Source: Numida meleagris (taxonomy: Eukaryota; Chordata; Aves; Galliformes; Numididae). Taken from it: a stretch of 64,000 nucleotides of DNA. The stretch is from contig NC_034415.1 of assembly GCF_002078875.1 (NCBI RefSeq), positions 26,189,413 through 26,253,412 on the forward strand, in the 5' to 3' direction. This document shows, piece after piece, positions 47,721 through 59,500 of this stretch (position 1 is the stretch's first letter; each line of letters starts with the position of its first letter). Made by a program: the position numbers and the translations under genes. The notes under the pieces are model-generated. The model saw only the letters and a list, made by a program, of their open reading frames with translations. It ran no database searches and was not told the origin of the DNA.

Positions 47721-50700
47721 GTTGTAAGAAAGGCATCTGGGAGAACTGAGAGGTAAGCATCCCAGCCGTGCATAACCACGTAGGTGCTCATCTCATCCAG
47801 AGCATCACATCCTTAGCTCTGACGGCAGCCTGGTGGAATTAAACTGCTCAGCAGCTCTCAGGAAATGCTGAACACCTCTCAGGATCTGCCCCCTTCCAAC
47901 TCACTGAACACTTACCGTCACTACAGCTTCATCAAAGCGCAGCTCGTTGCTCAGTATGAGTGCACACACTTTGCTCTTACACCACCCCGATTATAATTCT
48001 GGGTCTGGGAAAGCACAGTGCCAGCCCAGCAGTAGTTTTTTCATATTTAGATTCTGTTTGTGCCTTCTCGAGCATCACCGCTGAACAGAACAAAGCTCCT
48101 CTTGTTCTGGCAGGAGTGGGATGGGCAGGGATCTGTGTATTTACGCCGGTCATTCGGATCCATATGTGATTTCAGCATAGTAATCCCCTGGACAGATAAT
48201 CAATGGCTGCATGTAATCAGTATTTCACCTTGTGTTGCATCTTACTGGGCCTTACACATTTCTAAGCATACATATATGAGTACACACTGGGAATATAGAG
48301 AGAAAAGTGAACTTAGCCCAAATTTCCCCATTCTCAAGTATGTTTCAGAGGTGAAAAGGTGTGATGGTGTACTTTCATTCCTTCTTCCCCACTTCTCTTT
48401 TGTTCCAATCTCCAGCAAAGCTAAAAGCTGAAGTGTAGAATTAAGGGAAAAGAAACATCTGTCTTTGTGGCGCTTCCAATTTAGCTCTACAGACTCAAGA
48501 ATTCCAAATGAGGTTGGAGAAGCCACCATCGCTGATGTGGGGCTGTGATTACTCAAATGCAAAGCAAAGAAAAAAAAAAGGTTGTTTCACCTCCAAGTTG
48601 AACTCTCACGGAGACTTTCCAGCAAATGTTGGCTGCAAAGAAGGCTACTCCCGAAAAGTACTCAAGTAGAATTGTAAACTTCTGTATTATGCTTGCATTA
48701 GGCACAGGCTGCTACAAATATATCAGACCACTTCTGTTGTTACGGGCACAGTATCAGAAGCTGTGTGCCAAAATTGATTTGTCTTGTCCTGACAAAGCCA
48801 ACAGTAGAATTTCTTCCAAAATGAGGTATTTACCAGCAGGGCAGAGGACACACTGCCCTTTTTATTGCCTGTTTAAAGGAACCAATATTTTTTTTCACCA
48901 GATTCCGTGTGAAAATTCCATTGAATGCAATGCAATTTGCACACATACGTATGTGTTAGGAAACACTTGCCAAAGATCCAAAGAATAGCATGTCAGCTTC
49001 ATATCTAGGGGGGCTTTTTTCTAGCTGACTAGCACCTGGGGCTCATCTCTGCCTTACTTTGCAACAGCTAAAACTGTTTCCTACTGAAACAGCAGTTTAA
49101 CAGTTTATTTCCCTGATGCATGTGATAAATAGAGCAGCTTCAAACCTTTTAAAAATATTAAAGATTTTACAGCTGGATGTGTGACAGCCTTGATTAATCC
49201 TGTGCAGACAGCAAGGGTCAACATGTGCAGGTATCTGCATTCGGGACTTTGAAAGTTCTAAGAGTTTTCTTTGATAAAGGTAAAGAAGCTTTATAAAATA
49301 TGGCTTGTGACATGCAGCACGAGGAGAGAATTTTAATGCTGCAGTACTCACTGTAAGTTGCTAGAAATTCAAAGGCTTGCATGACTGAAATCCACATTTT
49401 TTTATCTGGAAGAAGAGACTGGAAGATGGGGAATGATGAGCCAAAAGGAGCTGGTGGGCCAACACAGGTATGGCTTAATGGGTACCTATGGCACTTTTCA
49501 CCTAAAACTTGACAGTTCTTTAATGCAAAAAATAGTTCTCAAGTGCAGTCATTCTCTAGGGCTCTCAAGAGTCTATCAGATGATCATCAGATAAACCACA
49601 CAACAAATGCATCATGACAACATGCAAAAACTCACTCTTTGGATCATAAAAATAATTCCTCCGTATACGCAAGCTATACAAATGGATGATGATGTTATCA
49701 TTTTGGTATGCATGAGAGATACACCCAGAGAAGAACAGTCAGCTGGAAAACAGGTTGAAAAAGTCAAACTTAGTTAAGTGAGTTAAAGCCATACATGCCC
49801 CATCCTATGCTGGGCAGAGGGAAAGAGAAGCATTCACTTTTGGAGCACAGCAGGGACTGACTTCCTTGGTCTGCTACAAACCCTGAGGGCAGGAGGATGC
49901 TCATAACCTACCTCATATTTAGACATATCAAAGGCACCTCACAATTATTTTGGTACCTCTGCCATGTCTTCATGCTCAATAGCTGATATAACTACAAATT
50001 ATTCCATTGTTTTAAATTTGGAAATAAATAAAAGAAAAAAAAGAGTGGGAGATACATGCCTCAGTGAAACCAAGGGGTAGGTTGTCATACTGGTAAGTCT
50101 AGCTTGATTATGATGACAAATGACAGAGGAAACCGTCCTGTTCACCCAAACAAAGATCAGCTACTATCGTTTTCAAGTTTCCATAGCAATGTGATAGTCC
50201 AGCATAAGCAGAGCTCGGGGGAGGATGGAGAAACAATACGATTCAATTATCTCCATCATTTCAAATGGCTGACTGGGGTGGAGGGGAAACCTCAGGAAGC
50301 CAACCCACTTTCAAAAGAAGAAAAATAATCTCTTTATCTTTGCTTTTTTAATTCTGTCCAAGATGGGCTAAATTAAGGAGTAACAACTTGCAAAGCAGGA
50401 ACATATTCTCTTCTTAAATCAGGTCTGGAAATGCCGTGAGATGAACTCTGATAATGCAGCCTGCAAGCCCTGGGAGCCAAAGCTGTGCAAAATTGTTTAA
50501 TATGGTCAAATCCTTTAATCCTCATATCTGCTGATGCAGAAAACAGAATATTTCTGCCATTTATTACCAGAAACATTATTTTCAAACTCCATAAATGTTG
50601 CCTGAAGATCTTATGCAGTGCAGACAGCAGAGGCATGCATTTCCTTTGCTGGACAATTTTAACTGTAATTTATTTAGGCACAAAGCAATACACACAAATG

Positions 50701-52577
50701 AACAACCGTTGATTTTTCTTCCTCTTTTCCAATGATTCATCTGAAGAGCAACTCTATGCCTTTTCATCTCATTCTTTAGTATCAGTAAAGTTCAGGAACT
50801 TGAATGCCCTGAAAAACTTAGGAATTGATCAGTCTTGTAATGAAAAAGGATCTCTCTCTCTCTCCCTCCTATAATGCAGGAAAATAAAATATCATTAACT
50901 CTGCAGGGCAGTATACTGAAAAATTGATCAATCCCTCTCTTTTCATACCATCCGATAACACAAGAGCAAAGGGGTCAGTCGATAATTGCCAGTACGTTTG
51001 GAAGGAATAAAAGGAAATACTAGTTCATAGAGTCCACGTGAAGGATTTCCCATCATGGAAGGCCATCAAGTCAAATGCTCCAGCCAGATTATAAAAAGGC
51101 AAGAGGATTTTTGAGCAATGATTTTTGTACTGAGCAGGCGGGATAGAGGACACAGCACCCGAGGGAGATAAGGGAGCAATAAGGTAATGATGATTACATT
51201 TCACGCTTCAGAGCATAAAACAGCAGGGGTCAGGGAGGGTTCCATATGTTGGAACATCAGATATTTGGGGGCTCACAGCCTTGTGCAGGGTCTGGAGGGG
51301 AGGTGCAGAGGTCCTGGCTCAAACCACTGCCCCACGACTAGTTGGCGGCTGTCTGCCCCCAGGACACATCCCACACTCCTGCCATGCCTTGCCACCTCTG
51401 AATCCTCTCTCAGCACAGGGTATGGGCATAAAAGAGGTTGGTGGGCACATGCAAGAAGAAGCCATGCTCCAGGAGCTGCTGTAGGGCCCCGAGGGCAGTG
51501 GGTGATGCACTGCGCAGCAACATGGCTCTGGGCCTGGCCTGCAGGCCGCATCCCCACACAGTCCCCAGTGATAAAGCTGCTGGTGATAAAGCAGCTTTTA
51601 ATCCATCTTTAAACAGCAAAGGAGCTTTACGCCTTTGAAAAATCCTCTCTCTGCCATTGCTACTGGAAGGCACCAAGTCCCTTCCTCACAGATGTTTGGG
51701 GCGATTCTTGCAGGTGATCAAACAAAACCCTACAAAATAACTGTTTGTTTGGTGTCAGCCGGTCCCGTATCAGAAGCAGCCTGGCCCATTAACCACGCCA
51801 GTCAGGGCGCTTGCTTCAGAGGCCAAAGCTGCAATATCAGCGTGCAGGAAGGAGTACATAATTTGTCCAGATGCAGCGAGGAACCGAATGACTAATTCAT
51901 GAAAGTGGGATTGATTTTGATGAATCAATGCATTACAGCATCTTGGGGAGGAGGGGGAGGCACTGGGCATTTTACAGGCTCGACGACAGGATCGCACTTT
52001 GATCTGAGAAACAAAGACAACCTTCTTCTGTATCAGAAAGCAATCCCAATCTTTTTTGTCCAAGAAGTGGCTTCACTCTTTGAACAGAACAAACATTTCC
52101 TGTCTGTACATTTTGTGAGGTCCAGATGCTGCAAATTCAACTCTCACGGGTAACTCGATGCAAAACAATTAGGACATCTGATTTTTAAGAATTTCTCCAG
52201 TGACTGATTTAGAATCTTTCCCTACTGGCACCAAAAACAGTTTTAATGGGGGAAAAAAAGTACCTACAAATCAGGAAAATGTTAGCTGTTAATGTATCTG
52301 GCCCCCAAACTGTTAAGTTTTATGACACCTGGTTTCAGAAGGAAGCATCTGAAAAGGAGAAATATGCATTTATATTTTAATGGAAAAGTCCTTTTTTCCG
52401 CAGTAAGAAAAGATAAATGAGAAATGCCCCCATTTAAATGAGCAAGAAAATCTTTGCTTTCCCTGTACTTCTATTACAGTTAAGTGGGAAAGCAAATACA
52501 TTACTAGCTCCACATTTCAATCTCTCATTGTCTATCAAATTCCATAACATGCACTTTCTATCTCTCTCTTTTTGCAG
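47721..52577. other. Unique non-coding sequence with a GC-rich patch
   Basis: No gene recognised. The GC-rich patch at 51270-51570 gives overlapping frames of 60-141 codons on both strands. None has a domain, so I treat them as shadows of base composition. At 51573-51598 AAAGCTGC and GCAGCTTT form an 8-bp inverted repeat. At 51910-51929 ATTGATT and AATCAAT form a 7-bp inverted repeat inside a possible regulatory block (51870-51945). A CT microsatellite lies at about 50851-50866. Confidence 0.5.
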
Positions 52578-52605
52578 ATCACGAGCAACACTGAGACGCT
52601 GCCCG
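52578..52605 (+). other. Exon-like start after a strong acceptor, low confidence
   Basis: The polypyrimidine tract TTTCTATCTCTCTCTTTTTG ends in CAG at 52577, an excellent acceptor by sequence. The first frame reads ITSNTETLPG and then a TAA stop. A weak donor (CCCG|GTTAAAG) would make a 28-nt exon. The second frame stays open to 52695. No family recognised. Confidence 0.2.
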
Positions 52606-55600
52606 GTTAAAGCTAATTCAAAATCCTCTCTCTATTGGGATACAAATGCATTTCTGTATATATTAGGATATTGGAAGTTTATGGTGGGTGACTGACTCCA
52701 AGGCCTATTTAACATTTGCCATCAGACAGAAATGCACATTCACAAACACCCTGGGACCAGCAAATTGCTGCCTGATTTCTATTCCCCAGGCAATGGCCTG
52801 CAAGGAGAACTATTTATGTTTTTTCATCACATTGATACACAAAGTAGTAGTAAACAAACTCAGATACTCTGCACTGTATTTTCCATTGTGCCGACCATAT
52901 GGGAAATCATTAGCTTTGACCTTTTGGAGGAAAGGATGGAAGGAGAGGCAGATTTATCAAAAAAGGTATTTTACTCCAAGCACAAGCTCTTTAGGCCTCT
53001 GAATAGATTTTAATGACCCAACAAGGCTTTCAAATACCTGTGGCACTTAACAAACTCTCACCTCTACTGAAGGGGAGAGCAAGAGTTTAGGCAGACTTGG
53101 CAAGCATCTTCTCTGTGTGTGAAAGACAGTGAGATCAAGGAAGAAAATCAATCTCTGCTCTGAAGCATAATCATGATTCCCACTACAAAAGATAGCTGAG
53201 CACCAGTTGCATGTATTTCAAAACATGCCCCTTTAATATCTCTGGATTATTTAACGTGGAGATTTGAAGGAAATCAGAAGTCACAGAAAAACTGCATTTA
53301 ATATGAAGAAATAATCATTTTCTTGTTCCTCCGTTCACCAAACCCCCTCAGAAGGCCCAGGGATGCACTTGGGTCAGAAACCAAACCGCTAGAATCTTGT
53401 TTCCGAAGAAGAGTGCGTCAGGAGAGGCTCAGAATGAGCACCCTGCGTGCAACTCCAGCCTTTTCAGGGTCACTCTTTATTTCTTTTTTAATAAAATAAA
53501 CATTACCAAGATCAAAAAGGCTCCAAAAGACATTGGTCACCCCGAGGAAGTATTCTGAATCACTCTGGGAATGAAACACAAAATTAAACGCCAGCTAGCT
53601 CAGCTCTCTCCTAGCAGCACTTGCTAAAGGTTTTGGCAGTGGCTCCTTTCCTCCCTGTTACCAATAGAGACACCATGGGGCATCCCAGAGGCACAGCCTC
53701 ATTGGATATGGGGCAGCAAGCACAGCAGCTCCCCAGGAGGTAACACTTCAGCCCCCATTGCTCTTCTCTCTCTGCTTTCCCCACCAAGCTGCCGCGTGTC
53801 CTTTCCATCAGTGTGCAGTCTCTGAGGACACGCTGAGTGCTGGTACTCTCTGATGATGCAGGTTCATAGCCGACCTTTACAATTATCACACATACTGCAA
53901 GCTGACAGGCAACTGTTGGCTGCAGTCACTGATTTGCCAAGCAAGATGTCCAAATGATTGAAGCGTATTTTTATCTAATTAAAAGAAGTTTAAAATCCAT
54001 GCATAGAGCACGTGAAATTGGAGCTGAAAAATAAGGTAGAACACCACGGAACCCATACGTGACAGGTGGAAGTCACCGTAATGAGGTACTGAAGGCTGGA
54101 CTGAAATTCATCCCATATGCTTTCGCAGGGGCAGGGAATGCTCTTGCAGGCCTGCAGAAGCTCCCCAGGTCTGGGATAAAGGAGGGCCAGGTGCTGGCGT
54201 ATGGCTGCTCAGCCCAAGCACATCTTCAGAGAGTGGGTGGGGTGAGGCTCTGCCCTGAACCCAGAGGAGAAACAAGCAGTGTGTGGAGGGGGCTTTTCAT
54301 TCTCCCCAATGACAGTGTCGCAGCTCAGAGCGATGGACCATGCCCAGTGCTGTAAGCAGGAGTGGTAGGAGGGTTGGAACAGAAGGATGCTGAGAAGAGA
54401 AAGGGCACAGATGATGTTCTGTTTGTACCACCAAGCTCCTACGGCTGTTTGCAGCCAGCAGGCCAGGTAAACCCAGCTCCCAGCTGTGCTCTGAACAGCT
54501 TGCTTTGTTCTCCCTCCTCCATCTCCTCTACCAGTACCCCGGGTTCCCTGTGTGCTTGTCCCAGGCAATTACAGGGAAGAAGCAGGCACCCCCAGTGCAG
54601 AAGAGCAGGAACAGGCACCAAGTGACAGACAGGATGCACAAACATAACTCATTGCTGTGAAAGCAATTCATAGCACTCCTGGAACATTTTTTCTCAGAAA
54701 GAGGCATTCAAATTCAGCCAATCTGTCACAATCCTCAGTTTGTCATTGTCATTTTTTACCATTGTCACGTTATTTGATGCTATTAAGCAGACAATTGCAA
54801 ATCGTAGGAACAACTGAAATAAGCGTAAGTTTATAAAATGAATTAGCTCACAAATTTGTACACAGAGATATTAAGCAAAAAGCAAAATTATGTCAAGGTT
54901 GAAAGAATTAGGAATTGAATTTTAACTAGCCCTCGTGTTTATGGCTGATTTCCCGATGAATATTTTATTTTTAATAACCTTCCTATCACATTCACTAAAA
55001 GGTCTTACCAAGGATGGATCAGTAAACAAATCTGAGGGGGAAAAAAGGCTGCTCTGAAACATGAAACACTTTCAAAGCTCCATCTCCCCTGGGAGTACTA
55101 GTCAAAAGGAACAAAGACAACTCTTAGCATGAAAAGGGAAGATGTGGTATGACTAAATAAAAGGGTGATATTTGATAGGTACAAATTGGATATGTTTCCT
55201 ACTTCGCTCCCGCTGCTTACAAATGTCGAGTCCGTATGCAGATTTGCAGGAATAAATATCTCTTACTCCCTGGGCAAGGGCTTGGGATTAACTCTGAGAT
55301 CCAAACCTTTCCACTGGTTCTTCACAGCCAGTGTGTATCAGAGGACTGGAAACGCTGGTGAGCGGACCCAGCCCACAGTGAGCGTGGTTCACACTGCCAC
55401 AGGGTACGATGTTCTGGTGCAGTTAGGAAGTCTCCCCACACACATTTATTCCATCAAAAGATAATCTCCGTTTTCACCTTCAAAAAGGGGTAGGTAATTA
55501 TAAATGCATTCTTTTTCCTCAAATATTTTAAGCAAGTAATTGTTGCCCATGGGAGAGAGTTTAATTATTTCTGATGAGCAGCCAAGACACAGAATCAGGA

Positions 55601-58600
55601 GAACATGACAGGAAGAGTGTGGAAAATGTGTTCCAGCACTTAATTGTGCGGCTATCTCGCCTTTTCATCCTGAAAAACCAAGCATTGATTTTTTTTTTCC
55701 CCCCTCCCAATTGATTTCACACAGTCTTCAGTTTAGTAATATCAAGTGTATCCAGCTGCAAAAGGATCACAGCTCCCTGGGCCAGGGCATTTCCCAGCAC
55801 AGAGGGGCATGTAACGGGCAGGTCTCTGCATCCCCCTGCTTCGGGCAGAGGGGCCACTGCTCAGCACATGCACGCAGCATATCCAGCTTAAGGGTGGGTG
55901 CACTCAGCAATGCAAAGCACAACACCAGCGCCTTGTGACCTTTACTAAACAGAAATGCAAGCACGCAGCCAGGCATTGCTTTCTGAACAACTCCCCCTCG
56001 CTGTTCATAAATATTTCCTTTGGTTTCCTGCTCACTAACATGCACATACAAAACAGAGAGTTATTTTTTGAAAAGGGCGCTGTTTCTCTCCTGTTCTTTA
56101 TCAGAGAATATCATCAGTTGATCAGGGAGGTGATTCATGTGCAACAAAGAGCTCCCCAGCGCATCTCCTGGGTACGGCAGGTTTATCGCAGGAGCCTAGC
56201 TGGGATGCGCCGTGCGAGGGCTGATTCTGTATTCACGCACGAACGACTGCTGTACAGAGGGTTGCATGTATATAAATGTGGGACAAAAACAGCATCCATG
56301 ATGCTACATTAGGATAAGCGAAAGCGGTAGCAGGTTGGACTGGAAAAAAGATCAAGCATGTGATAGAGAAAATGCATCTCAGCACTCTCCCCTACCTACC
56401 AGTTACACAGCTACACACTGGGAAGTGGCACATTTTGCAAATTTTCCTGTAGCAGCCATAAAAACAATGCAGAAGTAGCAAATATCTTATATTCTCCAAT
56501 GAATTTACATTGCCTGTGTATGGGAACTGCTGAGTCACCGCCTGAACCACTGATTGAGCACCTGGAGGAAAGACCCAGTCAGCCCTGGGAGCACAGGTGA
56601 AGTTAATTCACCTCTAGGACCAGAAGGGGTGGAGCCTGGCTCCGTCTGGAGATCTCTCCTTGGTGGAGCTTTTCCCTGTGAACCTAGATCTGCAGAGACT
56701 GGTGAGCAATCTTCTTCCCTTCCTTTATAGCAACTTTCTACTGTGCCAGTCCTTCCGTCATTATACCTCTTTTGTAAGGCCTTTTCTATTGTGTTGATCT
56801 TTCCGATTGCTACAGCCCTCTTCCAGAACATTATCTTTCAGCAGTGCCTGAGTTTCCTTCCTTCACGTTTCTTGCTCTAGAACAGTGAAAACAGGAGATC
56901 TGTGATGGTGCCTACCCTATCACTGATGCTGTTTCCCTAGGGACAGCCCACAGAGTGGGTCACAGAGAGCACAGCAATGGTGTCAGCACATCCAGGGACA
57001 GCAGGGGTTTCAGCCATCCCAAAAGCTGTCCCCATCACCATCCTACCAGGGCTGCTGCCGTCCCCAAAGTTGTCCCCATCACCATCTGCTCCTCACAGCC
57101 TCCCTCCTCCCTCTGCATTTCTCTAGGAAAGCAGCTCAGGGAATGGATCCAGATTCAAACTACCCCCGAGAAAATAGTTTTGAGAGGAAGCGGTTTATTT
57201 TAACCCTAGGTGTTTCCTTGCAGAAATCATCCTCCTCTTAGCAGGGACGTGGAAGCAGGAGCTGCTGCAAGGGGAGCTTGGGGCCACTAAGACAGCTCTA
57301 CCTGCTCCAGCATCAGCTCTTCCTGTAACTGCAGCACGAGTTTTACACTTCCCTTCTTATGGGAAATCACCCAAGGACATGGTGGAGCCTAGCACAGACA
57401 AACAGGGAATAAAACCAGCAAAGGACACTTGTGACAAGTCTGGGTCAATGAGAAATCCCTCAAATTGCCTGGAAATTACTGCAAGCTATATGTCCTGGCT
57501 CCAAAAAGCCATTCAAACTCAGAAAAACTCCAGTCTTCCAAAGAGGGAACAGGAGCACTGCCAGGAGACTTAAGGAGCCATTTGCACATCATAAATTACA
57601 CAGAGGGAACAATTCACCAGCACTTACAGACCAAAGCAGACCTGCCGTGTCTGCCAAATACATGGAAATAATAAATTCATTCTCAAACCAAGGTCTAAGC
57701 TGCATGCGTCAGGCTAGAAACATTAAGAAGAGTTCATATGCGATTTTGAATAAGTTATCCTTAATGGAAATATACCTAACCTTAAATACTGGCAGCTAAG
57801 TACAACTAGGCATCTTCCCTGTGAAAATCCTGGATGAATTTGTTAAGCCTTCACTCCTGCAGTCGAAAAACCTCCAGCGAGATCCATTTGTGCTCGTTTG
57901 CTCATATTCCTATCAAAGACTACACCTGAACGGGGAGCTTGCTCGCTGCTCAGCGGCTAATTCCACTTAATGAAGTATCTGGATAAACACAGGCAGCCTG
58001 TTGATGAAAGGAGCAGGGGAAGCACAAAGCAGGCAGCGCTGGCTGTTGGTGCGAGGGTTGGGTGTTCATTAGCACCGGGCCCCATGATGGAGAACAAGGG
58101 GGGGCTCGCTCAGCTCTCTCTCCAACCATCTGCAACTAAGAGTAATGTACTAGGGGCTTTGATGCTTGCTCTGAACTGACAGCCACCCAGAATTGCTATT
58201 TCATCCCTACCCACTCTCCCTCCCCAAAAAGTGGCTTTCAAGCCTTTCTCTACATAAGCCAAAATTAACGAGGCACCTCTTTTGCAGAAAACCCCACACT
58301 CCTGCAGTCACACAGAGAGGTTTTGCAACCTGGTTAAATGAAACTCCCAAATATTATTGCTGGGCTGCATGTGATTTTATTATTATTTTAACATGCAAGC
58401 GTTTTTTCCTGTTTTTTTTTCCTTCATATTCCGCTCAGACATCACATTGCACTGCTCACCAGTTTGAATAAAAAACCCTCTGTGAGGAGAAAAATAGCAG
58501 TCACAAGAGCTAGAAACTGCATGTGCTACACATCCAGCTCCGTGCTTCTTCCTCTTCCTTCCCTTTGTCCTCTGTGTTGGTTATCTTCTGGTTTGCATTT

Positions 58601-59059
58601 CCCACAGCTTTGTGGTATAACAAATGCAGCCTGCAACTACTTGTTTCTTGACTTTAGAGAAATGCAGAGTAGAGGTAAATGACCAGTGCATCCTCTCGTC
58701 CGTCTGCTTGCCAATACAGGATTATTTTTCACACTGTGTATTTTAATACTTCCTCCCATCTCACCATTCAATGTCCTAAGAGATGTGATTCATGCTGTCA
58801 TATCCTCTGCTCTGTGATGAACTGCTGCCAAAGGCAACCCAAATTCATATTTATTTTCCATATTGGCACACTTCATTGCAAACATGTCTAATTTGTTTCC
58901 TTCTATTGCCCTCTAGGTCTATTATTTCAGTACCAGCTGTACATTCCCAATGAGCTGTCCTAAGCTGCATATATCTCTCTGTATATCTGCGTGTCTCTGT
59001 TGAAGGTGAAGGCATTTCTTTATCTTTTTGCCCATGTTCTTTATTTGTCTGTTCTTTTC
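52606..59059. other. Unique non-coding sequence
   Basis: No gene recognised with confidence. The frame at 55330-55464 (+) follows TTCTTCACAG and has coding-like G/C third positions but no known domain. A frame at 56105-56312 (+) follows the strong acceptor TCTCCTGTTCTTTATCAG. Both are noted under findings. A diverged 44-bp direct repeat lies at 57018-57086. Confidence 0.45.
57018..57086. repeat. Direct repeat with 44-bp period, two copies
   Basis: TGTCCCCATCACCATC occurs at 57027-57042 and 57071-57086, each preceded by a CCCAAA(A)G-like word. The units are only partly alike outside this core, so this is a decayed short tandem duplication. Confidence 0.7.
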
Positions 59060-59500
59060 TTTTTTTTTTAAATCTGCAAATCTTCTCAAACAGAGATCAT
59101 TAATTTTCAGCTTACTCTCTCTCCCAGCTCATTAATGAAGAGGTTAAATAAAACCGGACCTAAAACCTTTCCCAGAAAACCCCATTAGATACCTCTCCCT
59201 ACTGCAGTACTTGGCCATCCATCATTCAGCTTCTGGTGCGCAGTCCCTCGGCCATGTTTCATATCGCAAGCCTCATAAACTAATTTGTCAAGTAGATTTC
59301 TTGAAATACAATATCAGATGCCTTGGAAAAACCTAAATTTATGACATTAATTGCATTACCAGTTGCCAAAATAGGCGTGATTCTGTTGTAAAGCACAGCG
59401 CACTCTTTGTGGAATTTATAAACTTGTATTCTTCTGCACTTAGTTTCATTAGTTTTTAACGTCGGTGATTGTAGCTCCATTTATTTTTACTGATGATGGA
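59060..59500 (-). repeat. Ancient CR1/L3-like LINE fossil (reverse transcriptase)
   Basis: Read on the minus strand, three reverse-transcriptase landmarks occur in the right order. First comes GNAINVINLGFSKASDIV (about 59310-59365), like the CR1 motif GNAVDVIYLDFSKAFDKV around the first catalytic aspartate. Then a FNLFINEL-like block (about 59130-59150). Then AAGATTTGCAGAT (59071-59083) at the expected distance for KFADD, the catalytic YADD/FADD box. The Asp of LDF reads as Gly and the frame is broken between blocks, so the copy is dead. AT-rich decay and absence of the 3' UTR indicate great age, older than the 3'-end CR1 copies. Boundaries are approximate, and weak similarity may extend beyond 59500. 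Confidence 0.7.

Noticed and set aside
47914..47965. Minus-strand frame LSNELRFDEAVVT before a strong GTAAGTG donor
   Set aside because: No credible acceptor or start within the open frame. Kept only as a note.
51187..51676. Cluster of overlapping 60-141-codon frames on both strands
   Set aside because: Explained by local GC richness lowering stop frequency. No domain, and no CpG-island promoter visible.
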